Shown piece by piece: positions 21,096-32,202 of a DNA stretch of 64,000 bases. How positions within the stretch are numbered: position 1 is the stretch's first letter; each line of letters opens with the position of its first letter. Both the position numbers and the translations under genes were made by a program. Origin of the DNA: Capniomyces stellatus (lineage: Eukaryota > Kickxellomycota > Harpellomycetes > Harpellales > Legeriomycetaceae); the NCBI GenBank assembly GCA_001661515.1, contig LUVW01000015.1, positions 350,973 to 414,972 of the forward strand, in the 5' to 3' direction. The notes below the pieces were generated by a model. It was not told the DNA's origin and searched no databases. It saw only the letters and a program-made list of their open reading frames with translations.

Positions 21096-24000
21096 AATAT
21101 GTTATTTGTTATGAACATATATTGTCAACAAAAAATAAATAAATTAAAACAAATTCATGTGAAAAGGTCTTTAGCTCGTAATTCAGAATAACAAATTGGA
21201 AGGCAAAGCAACTTTTCAAAAAGAAAACAAGTCAAGTAATAATAAAGAAATATGTTAAAGTAATAATAATCAAATGATAAAGAAATAAAAGTAATTAAGG
21301 AATACAAGTAATTAAGGAATAAAAGTAATAAAGAAATAAAAGTAATAATAAAAAGGCAAGAGAGTAAGAAAAAAGAAAACCGCTTGGATTTTTAAACAAA
21401 AATTAGTCTTCTTAAAATCAACTAATACTATAAAATATATTTGTTCATCGAATGAGCTGTTAAATTAAAATAGAAAACTCGTCAAGTTTTTTACTTTCTA
21501 CCTTTCTTCAGCTACAGCTAAAACAAATCGAGAACCAAATTTGTTATTCACTCACTAACACCTTTTTTAAAGATTTCAAACAGCATAGAATGTTGGTTTG
21601 TAAAACTACCAAGACTCAAGTAGATGACATCTACATTTTATAATACTAACACGTAGTCAGCATCTTCAATGTATCGCTCTTAACAAGTCAAACCACAGTA
21701 TGATTGGATGTAATGTGTTTTAGTGGCAATTGATTTTAATCGCAAGATTTTCTATTAGCTAAAATAATGGTACTCTTAAATTTAGATAATACATTAGCGT
21801 TTACCTTATAAATGTTAACAAGCCATATCAATTTGAAGTGGAGCTGTCTAAAGCTGTCCTTGTAGTATGTGTTATGTGAATAGCTTTTAATTGGGCAAAT
21901 TAACATCTAAATTGACATGTTGCTGATGGAAAACGTGAAGATGTACAAATTACAAATGTGAAAAAAATAAAAGAGAAATTATTAGGGCAAGGCGAATAAT
22001 AGGCGGGTGGTAAGAGGTAGTTAAAAAAATAATGACAAAGCGAAATAGATTTGTAGATAGTCAGCGTCTAATTCGAGCAAATTCGCTCAGAGTCTTCAGC
22101 CCACAACTTTTATTCCTGACAATTAGATTTTGTATAGTATTGTTCGCCGGAAATTAACAAACCTTTGTATTGAATTAAAAGGAAGCTAAAAGTCAAAAAA
22201 GTGCACGTTTAGGATTAATGATGTGTATTTCTGAAACACGATTTTTTAAAATGTAACATCAGCTCAAAGTATTAGGTAAATTATTGAAATCTGGCAACTT
22301 TTTCAAAAAAAAAAAAAAGGAAATTAAAAAAATTTAGCTAATGGTATTCAAGTTTGGAGTAATGCATTGCATTAAGAAAAATCGTACTAAAATAATGGAT
22401 AAATGAGTTAGGGTTAGCAAAGTCTCAATACTTTGCACAACAATATTAGTATACATTTATTCCCTTAAATAGTCAAATAGCAAAACTGGTTTACCAGTCA
22501 AAGTTGAGAAAAGACAAAATTCAAATCTCAAAAAACTAAAAAACCTATGCAATTTGTAGGAAATATGAAAAAAATCGCTTTAAAGTTGCAGGAATTGTTG
22601 AAATCAAAGAAATCAAAGGAATCAAAGCACAGAGGATAAATGAAATTATATCGAATTAACTAATTTGATTAGACTTGTAAAGCTTTTATTCCGAGTTAAA
22701 CTAGCAGGCGTTGCAGATGGAACGGAATGCTTTTTTAAATATCTGTTTTGTTGAACGAGCAAGACTTTTGAATGGATAAAAAAACCGTTCATTTCTTACA
22801 ATAAAAGTAAAAAGTTGTTGATTTAGGGGCGAAACTGATATGCACCTTTATTGGATGGGCTACTCAATTGCTATATTCTGTTTACTAATCCCATCATAAT
22901 ACGCGCTGACACTGCCTTAAAACATGGGAAAATGGGTTTAGCCATCGTTTCTACCAAAGCCTTTATCACTTGAATTTATTAATTCGACTTTCCTTATTAA
23001 GGCATAAAAAATTGGTTGATAAAACCAATATTAGGAATAAATGAATATTCATAAGGGTTTAAGTCTGGCAACATATTAATCACTATCTAAGAAAATCAAA
23101 GTAATCATGTCAAGGACATTAAAGGTAGGCGTGATGGGTTCTATTTTACAAATATTAGCTATTTCTCTGCTTGTTGACGCCATTCGCACTATATTTTGTT
23201 CAAAGAATTGAGTTGAAAATAAAGCTATGAAATCCTCCCTCTATCCAAGCTATTTAATTACGCTACTGGCCTTGCTGACCTTGCTTTTTCTACGAAGACT
23301 CAAACAGTCTAGTATAAAAAGCCATCACAAAAACCTTCACATAAATTGTCAGAAAGTCCGGTAGAAAGTCCGGGGGAGAGTCCAATAAAAAGTCGAGAAA
23401 CAAGCATAGCAAATGAGTTTGTAACGGACAACTAGGAGCTTTACAAAATACCTTAAAAAGCTCAAATGGAATTTGAAATTACCTTTAAAAATAGTTTTAA
23501 TTATATAATTGCTAATAAAAAGAAAAAGGAAAAATAATCGTGCAAACAGAAAAGGCTTAGCTAAGGCTCTAAAGTTGACATAAACTAAAATTATTCTTAA
23601 TGTACAGTTTTTTTTATCCAGATTTGTTTTTCCATGACTGGCTTTTATAAAGAAACTCATCTTTATTGCAATTTGTGCTTTACACAATCTGCTATGTTAA
23701 CTAGATGTTTGTTGCAAAAGCATAAAACAGCCCGTTAGCTAATTTGCGACACTTTAAATTTGTCTGAATTTTTTACATAATTTTGTGGTTGTTATAGTCT
23801 ATAGGTTTATATTTTTGTTACACAAGTCCATTTTTTACTGAAACGTAATTGTTCGCTAAATTCATTTATACCTCTATTCTTTTCTTTCCTCTTGTTTTCT
23901 TTTTCAGCTAATACAGTTTTCTCAGTTTAGATTTTTTATAGTCATCGACTTTGACTTTAACGAAACGTAAAAAAATACACAATTGTTTTTGTTCAGTAGT

Positions 24001-24564
24001 TAATTGTATATAAATATAGCTGTGCAAGTACGAGTCAAAACAAGTGCACAAAACATCAGAATTTTTAAATTTAGAGATTAGCCAAACCAAACGGAAACCA
24101 AACCAAAATCTCAAGCCCTAAGCATTTAAACAACATTCGAGAACGTTTGATTAAAGCATATTTTTATAAACTTTATTAGTTTAAAATCTTGATTATTCGC
24201 TTATTTTTTCAAAACAAGATTTTGAAAAATAAAATAAAAGCTTGAAATAAAAAAAAAACTTATATTAGTCCTTTATTTTACAACTTTTGCATTAGGCACA
24301 ACATTTCAACCACTATTCCAAAGCAATATCCACACAATTTTAAACCATAAACTAACTTCTAATAAACCGTTCTACAAAAGGGTAAATAAAACTAATAAAC
24401 ACCATAATTACGAGCTCAAGACTAAAATATCTAGATACTACAGCTTTTAAATAGATATAGCCGGTTTTACTAACTCCTTGATGCTACTCCTATACCTAAA
24501 CGAAATAGTTGCGTAAATCGCATTCTGGATTATTTTCGCCTAAAAAGCAGCTTCAGCAGTAGCC

Positions 24565-25699
24565 ATGTACTATAAACTTGAAGTTTTACAACAGCCTATA
24601 CGGGCTAGGATGTGTGGGTTTGGGAGCAAGGTAAGACGCTTTTTACTTGATTTAAACGACGACTTAATTGGTTTACTTGCCAACAACCCGATTTTCATTA
24701 TGTGTAGACACATTACTTGAGCACTCAGAGCTAATCGACATGTAATATTGAACTTTTAGGATAGAAGACCATGTACCCCTACACCCATAATAAAACTTAC
24801 AATTTTGGACGAGTATAACCGCGAGATAGACCCACTGTAATACATTCACCATACTTTACATATCACTGCTTGTGATTGACCGAAAATCATAGTAACGAAT
24901 CTTTTGCTTAAACAAATTATACTTTTAGAGAGATAAACACCACGTTTTTTGCTATGATGGCACAGCTGTGGTCAGAAGACAAGTCCACAGAAGTAGATTT
25001 GGTCAGACACCGTTCAATAACCAATGATAGTTCGACTGAGGATTTGTTCATGAAAATAGATATAGAAAGTCAAAACAGTGTCAACTACACAAACAAGTAC
25101 AACTTCAACTTAAATCTCGGATCAGTGAAGGATTCCTTTACAAGGCAGCAAAGCGTAGATAACCGTAAACAAGAAATGATTAAAAATCTAGTCGGAAATA
25201 CAATCTCAACATCGTCAAACCTATACGATCTGGATGGAAAACTTGGGATATATTTTATCTTCAACGACCTATCTGTTCGGAAAGATGGCGTTTTTAGAAT
25301 AAAGTTTATATTTTTTGACCTAGGAAGGTAAGCAAGAAACTTAGCAACCAAGCACCCACCAATTCTGACAGCCTTATGCGTACAGATGTTTAAAGTTGTT
25401 TGATTTCAATTTTAGGGACGGTCATATAAACTCGGAAAATACAGACATTAAGGCAGAGGTGTTTTCTGAGCCATTCTCGGTGTTTACAGCCAGGAGCTTT
25501 CCTGGTATGATAGGTAAATGATTTTACTTTACAAGCATACATAAACAAGTATGGTTATTTTAATTCCGACTTAGGACAATCCTTCTAACCACTGTGATTG
25601 TGTTTATTCAAACTAGAAACGACGCCTCTGTCTCTCTGTTTCTCAAAACAAGGAATAAGGATACCAGTTAGAAGAGAGAGCGGTAAAGATAAAGACTGA
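24565..25699 (+). CDS. Velvet-domain protein (240 aa, five exons)
   Basis: Velvet proteins are fungal DNA-binding regulators with a Rel-like fold that control development and secondary metabolism. Phase-consistent exons are 24565-24630, 24760-24836, 24929-25327, 25416-25513 and 25617-25699. The product opens with YKLEVLQQPIRARMCGFG, the classic velvet start. It continues with the DRRP...PIIKL strand, then LVGNTISTSSNLYDLDG and GIYFIFNDLSVRKDGVFRI. It closes with VFSEPFSVFTARSFPGMIG and CFSKQGIRIPVRR. The whole protein is essentially one velvet domain without an N- or C-terminal tail. A roughly 60-residue Ser/Asn-rich loop is inserted before the GNTIS motif. Which subtype (VosA, VelB, VelC) it belongs to cannot be told by eye. 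An upstream non-coding exon is possible. Confidence 0.9.
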
Positions 25700-27241
25700 A
25701 ATGGATCCGGTGTTATAACTAACTACCCTCTAAACACGGCTCATAGTTAGTTGCCCACTCGTCAAAGTACCTGTTTATAATTCTTTTTTTTCTGCTGTAA
25801 TGCATTCGAGTTACCAAAAAAAAAAAGCTGCATTTGGTGTGAGATTCATTGTACTATAAAGTTTAAAATACTCCCCTTGAACTCTAGAAATTATAAACCG
25901 ATTTATTTATTAGACTGATATACTCAATTATTAATAGACATTTTTCTTTGCAAAACTATTAGAATCAAAATTTTGTTTTTTGTTCTTATTTTTATACATT
26001 TACATATAACATAAACACACCCATTCTGTTTATTCCTTTTATTATTTATCCTTTCATTTTTGTTGTTCTTCCGATTTTTTATAGCTTTATAGATACAAGC
26101 ACTACCTTTTTTTTATTGAACTCACATCTACTTGCAACTTTGCACACTCGTTCCTTATTTCACAGCTTTGTTAACCACACTTTTTCTACTATTATCTCAT
26201 CCCAACTTTTCCAATAACAAAGGAAAACGCTTGCAAAAACAAAAATTAAAATGAAAAAAATATGATGAAAAATGCGTTTTATTACAATTCAGGTGTAATT
26301 CACTTATACATAAAGGCCGCCATTTCGCAATCTTGATCTAACACACGCAAATTCCAACTTTTGCAAATAATACCTTTGGTTTTCGTTATTTGAGCGACGA
26401 TAATACTTTAAACTAGATTGAGTTTACTTATTAGATGCATCCTAATGTGTCTTATTTACACTTCCATCACCATCACCATCACCATCATTCGATATTCTTT
26501 TATAACTTACTTTTTAGTTAGCTGATGGATATTTTCAATAAAAACAATCTTCGATTTCTTGTTAAGTATCCCACCAGATCATTTCATCAAAGTAATTAAA
26601 CAAAAAAAAGTATGGCCCCTAATAAAAAAAGGTATATTTATTAATTCATTCACCCTTTAATTTATTCATTAGTCAATTAATTTATTTATGCGGTTTATTG
26701 GAAACAGAATTAACACAGTAAAACAATATTAAACAATAAAAATTTTCAGTACTAATAATGATAATAAAAAATGAAACCCCGAAAACTTTGTTTAAATAGG
26801 CAAAAGTGAGCTGTTTAGTGGTCAATACAGTTTTGAAACTGGTGGTGTAAATTCAATAAGATAAAGTAATTTGATAGGATTGTTTAGCACAGCCAATGGT
26901 GATCGTAACATTGCGAATAAATAACTAAAGTTGCAGGGTTAACCAATACTAATCTGTTAAAGTCGAGAATTTAAGGAAAATTATGATTCACATTCAGAAC
27001 GATTGGGAAATTTTTGGTTGAGAATAGCAAAGGAGCGAAAAAAATAATCATAAATTGTGATAAAAAAGCGAGCTAAAACGAAACATTTCATTTTACTATG
27101 CCGATCGCCACTTTTTTTTATTTAAACAATAATAACTCTGCTCTTGACCAATATAACAGTAACTCCATTTCAATAGTAAATAGTAGGCATCCTTGTATTT
27201 TCTTTTTAAAATAGATATTTAATGCTGGCTAAGGTGTAAAA
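25700..27241. other. Intergenic region between velvet and SFR1 genes
   Basis: No gene is supported. The region is A/T-rich and contains a (CCATCA)n microsatellite at about 26466-26489, and TTTATT/AATTCATT-type simple sequence near 26640-26690. Confidence 0.6.
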
Positions 27242-28242
27242 ATGGACAGGCAAAGTAGCAGATTTATAAACACTCCTTTTAAATCGCCTTTAAAGCAAAA
27301 GGATTCTGATGGAATATTAAAGCTGCACGATAATGCTTTGAACAAAATGAAGAGTCCAAAATTCAAAGTTGCCACGAACAACTCGACTACAACCAATGCA
27401 ACTGCCAAGAGATTGATCAACGATGAAGAATCGAAATTCACCAAAAAGCCCAAAGCGGTCTGCAGCAAAGACGGTTCTGCGAGGCGATTGAGTTTGACTC
27501 ATTTGACACCAAATTCAAAATTTACAGGCCTAAATCACAAGAACACAAATTCGCCAGAAATGAGCAAATTAATTGAAAGAAAGAAAGAAATTATCAATTC
27601 AATAAATGCTATCAGGAACAAAAATAGCCTACTAAAAACCGCAACAAGTTTGTTTAAAGCGGTAAGCAACACACATTCACCTGAATTCCGATGTAAACAA
27701 TAAGAGCGAGATGTTCAAAACAAGAACATTTATAATAAAATAATTTTTTTTTTACTATTATTACTACTGAATCTAAACGCATATTTATCAAACTTTTTTT
27801 GTGCGTGGTAAAACAATTTAGAAAGAATCCGGTGATATGGATGTATTGATTCCGAAATGGAGAGAATCGTGTATCACGGTCTCACAAAAACTGTTTTCAT
27901 TAGTCGAACCTTCATTGGCTTCACAAGGTATACTTAAAGCCATATTTATTTCACTTTTAGCTGCTGTTCAACAGGCACCATAGCAGAAGGTTAATGCAAC
28001 AGAAATGTGCTTGCACCAACTTTCAATCCAATTTTTTTTTAAAAATCATTTTAGTTGAACAAGAGAGATCAGACAAAGAGTTGAAGGCAAACGAGTTGGT
28101 TAATACAGAAAGTAACGCATATCCGAATAACAATAGCGTTTCTGTCAAGTCGGATGATTCTTATTACCAAGAAAAAGACGAAGATTTGTATATATACATG
28201 CTTAGGTCTATGGGTGTTGATCCAAAACTGTTGAATTTATAG
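27242..28242 (+). CDS. Sfr1/Mei5 homologue, Swi5-partner recombination mediator (237 aa)
   Basis: Exons 27242-27661, 27822-27927 and 28055-28242 join in frame. The N-terminal half is basic and disordered (TPFKSPLKQKD; many Lys/Ser/Asn), as expected for the DNA-binding arm of Sfr1. A helical region (SPEMSKLIERKKEIINSINA) leads into DVLIPKWRESCITVSQKLFS. That matches the family signature of a Leu/Ile-x-Lys-Trp-Arg helix. The protein ends in YIYMLRSMGVDPKLLNL, like the C-terminal tail of Sfr1/Mei5. In yeasts and mammals Swi5-Sfr1 stabilises Rad51 and Dmc1 filaments in homologous recombination. The assignment rests on short motifs; length and layout agree. Confidence 0.75.
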
Positions 28243-28792
28243 ATACTTGTTTACGCCTTATACGTACTTATATGTATATATGTCGTTTCCCTTTAATTGT
28301 AATTTATCCAATGTCATTTTCTACATGTACTCTTATCAGAACCGTGAGTATAATTAATGTTGACGCCTTGGTTTGCAAAGTTAACGCTAAATATTTACAA
28401 ATCAGCCTTTGTAAAGCTACAGTTCAAAAGTACAAACGGTAATCACTTTTCTATTAATTTGGCCTTTGATGGGTTCCTGCCAACTGCCGTAACATCTCAA
28501 CAGTGTTTCGTTCCTTTTCCAAATACTCATCCAGCCTTTGCTGGGAATTGCCATATTTTTCTTGTCTATATAGCTGCTTTTTCTCTTCTCGTTTTTTGTG
28601 GTTAGCCTTTTCGCTATTTAGCCTATTAAATAGTTAGACAAAAGTATCCCAGGTGTTCCTAGTTTTAATTAGCCTACACATGCATGAGTTTCAACACAGT
28701 GAATAGTGCAAAAGCGACAACAATATATTTTAATTAAACACAAAAGGGATCACAGGTCAGAGTTTACAACTGAGTAGCTTATAAGCTAAAAA
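28243..28792. other. Intergenic region, convergent gene ends
   Basis: This is the gap between the stop of the plus-strand SFR1-like gene and the stop of the minus-strand SCI1-like gene. An 82-codon plus-strand frame (28357-28605) has no recognisable features. It looks like chance. Confidence 0.5.
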
Positions 28793-30017
28793 TTACCGCG
28801 AATTGAAGTCTGGTTCTCCCATAAGCTCAGATTCAGAGAATTCAATATCCAAGTCATTATCCGGTTTAAACCGTTGATTGCGTGCCCTTTTTTTTGCCAG
28901 CATAGCCACTCTATTCAAAAGTTCAAACAGACACCAGTTAGTCTTACGCGCTAAACGAGTTCATTTTTTTTTTTAGCAAATTATGTATACAATTTATATA
29001 GCCATATTACCTTCCAGTTTCCTTTGGTGCTACCTCATCTAAAATAGCTTCAAGTGTTTCTTTTGCCTTTCTCTTACTTGCTTTTGTATTTTTATCACCT
29101 ACTTTTAAAGTTTGCACTTATGTTGTATAGTCTACTCTAGTAAAGAATATAAGCAAAAAGCCCAAGTCCAAACTTTTGATTTCATTAAGGGTTATTAAGA
29201 AAGATCCTGCACTGACCTCCACGTATTTCTTCCTTTACAGGATATATTGCTCGCTGCGCAGTTACTAGTCGCCCTTCGTCGGCCTTTACCAATTTATCTT
29301 TACCAAGCATATCATTTCCGATATAACCTAATTCACCACTTGCAGTATCGTCCTTAAAAGACCAGCTGTATCTAGTCAGTGCTTTGGTAGGTATGGACTC
29401 CAAATTCAATCCCGATTTGTAGTACGATTCTATAGAATAATGGTTAAAAATTGCGAATTTATGTAGCCCGATTACTAAAGCCCGACTACCAAAGCCCGAT
29501 TACCAAACAGTAATACTTGTATTCTGACAGCCCAACTACATTTAAACGCAACTGTGTTTTTGTTGTTGGGTCTGTTACCTTTAAGCCTGCTTTCATTCCA
29601 TGCTTTTGCAAATTTCGTAAAATACGCTCTCGCTTTGTCAGATTTAATTTCATCAAAGTATTTGCCCTTTTCCTTTAGTAGCCATTTCCTGAATGGTACA
29701 TTGAATTTATAGTAATCTTCCAAATCTATCTTCTCTACTTTCAATTTTTATATCAAATTTATTTATTAATGTGTCTCGCGGCTTCAGATTCAATTGTTCA
29801 CAGCGCCCACTGTCCAAGCGGCAGCTCAAAGTCCAACTATTGAGATTAGATATCGAATTTAATAGGTACCCTTGGGTTTCACATTTAGACCTTCGCTACC
29901 CTCTGCCTCCCTGCTTTGCTCGCTGTTCTTTGGAGATTTGTTATATTCTTTTCGTGAAATATATGCATTCTCCTTAGCTCCATGTCTAGATTTAGTTTGC
30001 TTGGTATTGAAACTCAT
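28793..30017 (-). CDS. SCI1 (style cell-cycle inhibitor 1)-like conserved protein (241 aa)
   Basis: Five minus-strand exons join with matching phases: 30017-29870, 29737-29579, 29429-29217, 29098-29011 and 28910-28793. After a basic N-terminus the core reads DLEDYYKFNVPFRKWLLKE, then KGKYFDEIKSDKARAYFTKF and AWNESRL. This is the hallmark of the eukaryotic family named after plant SCI1. YYKSG and a Trp-Ser-Phe-Lys box follow. Then come APKETGRVAMLAKKRARN and SESELMGEPDF, matching the family's GPKE-GREGMLEKKR and LMGG-DSF boxes. The function is not settled. The plant founder affects cell proliferation, and a nuclear or splicing-linked role is often assumed. The intron between exons 1 and 2 is 132 nt. 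Confidence 0.75.
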
Positions 30018-30680
30018 TATTGATTAGTATTAAAGGTGAAAATCGAAAGAAGGTCCAATTTTTATTATTATTGAAATTTAAGGTTCTATTTTTATTTTTA
30101 TTATTGAAATCAAAACTTAGAAATACAAAGAGTAATTAAATACACATTTACAGCTTCTAGCTAGTTGCTCGTTTATCTAGTTGGCAGAATTTGTTGGAAT
30201 TTACACTAGTAAAAAAAAGGAAATAAACGGGTTTTTCAGTTTTTGATAACCCCAAATTCATTGGAAATATGCTCATTACAACCAGATATACTTGGTTTCA
30301 AAGAAAGATGCAATATGCTTGATCAAATGGATACAAAGAGGGCACTATTGTAAAAAAAGAGTTCAGATCCAAAACAGTTAGCAATATTAGAACTTATTGT
30401 TGAAAAAAAAACGTATAGTGCAGCGGCAATGTAAACCGCCTTGTAGATAAATTTAAAGATATTAAATTGAAATATTTTTAAGGTATGTATTCCCAGATTG
30501 AAAATATGCAATAAGGCCAGCTTGTGATCTATAAATGTATTTAGCTTGAGTGCCGTAAAGCAGAGTAGAATATACATAAAAAAAGGGAGAAAGAACTAAA
30601 AAAAAAGAGGCTAACCAAATGTTGTGAATAAAAAAGCAAATGTGTATATAAGATGGTTTGCAGCAACAGGCATTATTGGG
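30018..30680. other. Intergenic region between SCI1-like and CSL4 genes
   Basis: No gene is seen. It contains a doubled short-insertion structure at 30050-30110 (listed separately) and A/T-rich sequence. It probably holds the promoter of the SCI1-like gene and the 3' end of CSL4, both on the minus strand. Confidence 0.5.
30050..30110. repeat. Two adjacent A/T inserts with a 15-bp near-direct repeat
   Basis: AAGGTCCAATTTTTA (30050-30064) recurs as AAGGTTCTATTTTTA (30080-30094). The piece between them ends in TTATTGAAATTT. A second core (TTATTATTGAAAT) follows directly. It looks like tandem or nested events of the same kind as at 15.7, 20.6 and 44.0 kb. Confidence 0.4.
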
Positions 30681-31431
30681 CTAATTTGGTTTAGCACATT
30701 TTCTGAATTCAATAGTGTCTGTCTTTGGGTCCTTCATTTCTTGCCAAGATATTGGAATCATTGTATTTCCTAGGCTTGACTGGGCAAATATCACACCACA
30801 CTCGTTGCTAGCCGTTGATAGATAGTAGCTTCGCTGATCGCCCAAGGAGATTACCTGTGCTCGTATAATATCACCAGGACGGAAAGAGTTGAATATTTGA
30901 ACTTTGTCCTTTTCCGTTGCGCGGACATCTTGTATCCTAGATTGGCACAAATTCAACCAAATGTTATTTCGTTGTAAATCCAACTCATAAATGGAATGTA
31001 ATATTCAGTAAGGTTTGAGAACATATTTGCTTGAAAGTATTCATAAATAAATAAACACAGGCTATAACAATTGCATCAGCAATAATAATAATAAAGAAGC
31101 ACACAGCTTATTACCTGACAATGCCCATGAAATCCTCGCGGCATGGAAGGTCGCCAACAGTCATAATTGATACATTGGCTTGTCTAAGATTGATTTTGGT
31201 TACTTTAGCCAAGACTTGTGACCCAACTTCAGGAACAGCCGTCTGTTCCGACTTACGTTCAACATATACTGTTGGCTTCTTGCTGGGATCTGAAGGGGTT
31301 TCGATTGTTTTTGTACCGAGTGCACATGATATTATCACACCATTTCTTACATATGTACCATCGCCAGCTTCAAATTCCTGCAAAAGACCTAAACGGCGAC
31401 CTGGGGTGATTAGTTCAGAATCCACTTGCAT
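30681..31431 (-). CDS. CSL4: Exosome core component Csl4 (190 aa)
   Basis: Csl4 is one of the three S1/KH cap subunits of the RNA exosome, in nucleus and cytoplasm, guiding RNA into the channel. Two minus-strand exons, 31431-31115 and 30936-30681, join in phase. The N-terminal domain (TPGRRLGLLQEFEAGDGTYV) is typical. The S1 fold follows, with DFMGIVR joining RIQDVRATEKDKV across the intron and then FRPGDIIRAQVISLGDQRSY. The C-terminal zinc-ribbon-like region ends in RKCAKPN, close to the RKCAKPF end of yeast Csl4. Cys residues for metal binding are reduced (CGVIF, RKCAK), as in many eukaryotic Csl4 proteins. Length is normal. Confidence 0.93.
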
Positions 31432-32202
31432 GTTGTTTTTTTATTTTTCCTTTTTCCTTTTCTTTGTCTAGCCTTTAATCCGTTTTAATATCTTTTAATA
31501 GAATGTCTAAATTGAGGTTTCAAATGGTTAAATCGTTGACCGGATTTCCTGTTGAGTCGATAGAGATTAAAGTGTTACGCTCAGTTCTACTATTCCCTAA
31601 AAAAAAGTAATTATATACAATGATTCTAAAAAAAACGAATTGGACTGAGAAACATTTGTTAATTTTGATTGTAGTTGTCGATTCTCATTTTATTTGTCTT
31701 ACTTTCATTTTTGCTTTACTTTTTTTTTTCACACTAGGAAGTAGGCTTTTTATTATTATTTTTTTTCCATTCGGTCGATTATTAACCAAGCGAATCAAAA
31801 ACAGTAAAGTTGAGGCTTATTAAATCAATTCTGTAAGCTATTTATTTTTACTTAATAGAAAACTTTTACAGTCAATGGAATTCGCTAAATAGCAAACTAA
31901 ATCAAAAAAACAATAAAATAAAAAACGAGGAAAAAATGGCGGCAATGGAAATGTGTATGTTTTAGATAACTTAAATCAGGGTTTAAAACAAAGATGGCCC
32001 AAGTTCTGAGGAATGGATAAAGTATTGTTGGCAATTAAAGGCCAGTTCAAAGTTTACTTGATTTTGCAAATCGTTCTCCAAGGTTATAATTGAGGTTAGA
32101 TTGATAGGAAAAGGCTTAGAGGGGTAAAAATAAAAATAAAAAAGATAAAACACAGGGTTTCAAAATAAAGGGAATAAATGTGAGTAGTTGTTTATAAAGA
32201 GG
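31432..32202. other. Intergenic region between CSL4 and the debranching enzyme
   Basis: No gene can be supported. The sequence is T-rich near 31700 and A-rich near 31900. It should contain the CSL4 promoter and the 3' untranslated region of the debranching enzyme gene, both on the minus strand. Confidence 0.5.

Larger units (their letters stand above)
14255..24564. other. 10-kb AT-rich gene desert
   Basis: No gene can be supported in this stretch. It contains T/A homopolymers, short tandem repeats (CACCAAG units near 18510; AAGTAATTAAGGAATA-like units about 21280-21350; ATCAAAG units near 22600), a two-unit TTAGGG motif at about 22408, and three tiny direct-repeat-flanked insertions listed separately. 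It also holds a diverged duplicated segment (15966-16154 and 20918-21095). The plus strand just after the synthase is T/C-rich, the reverse of its 5' side. I found no tRNA or rRNA. Confidence 0.6.

Noticed and set aside
23349..23687. 112-codon minus-strand frame in the desert
   Set aside because: It is Phe/Leu/Tyr-rich, from an AT-rich region. Its end comes from short AGAAAGTCC tandem repeats. No motif and no splice context.
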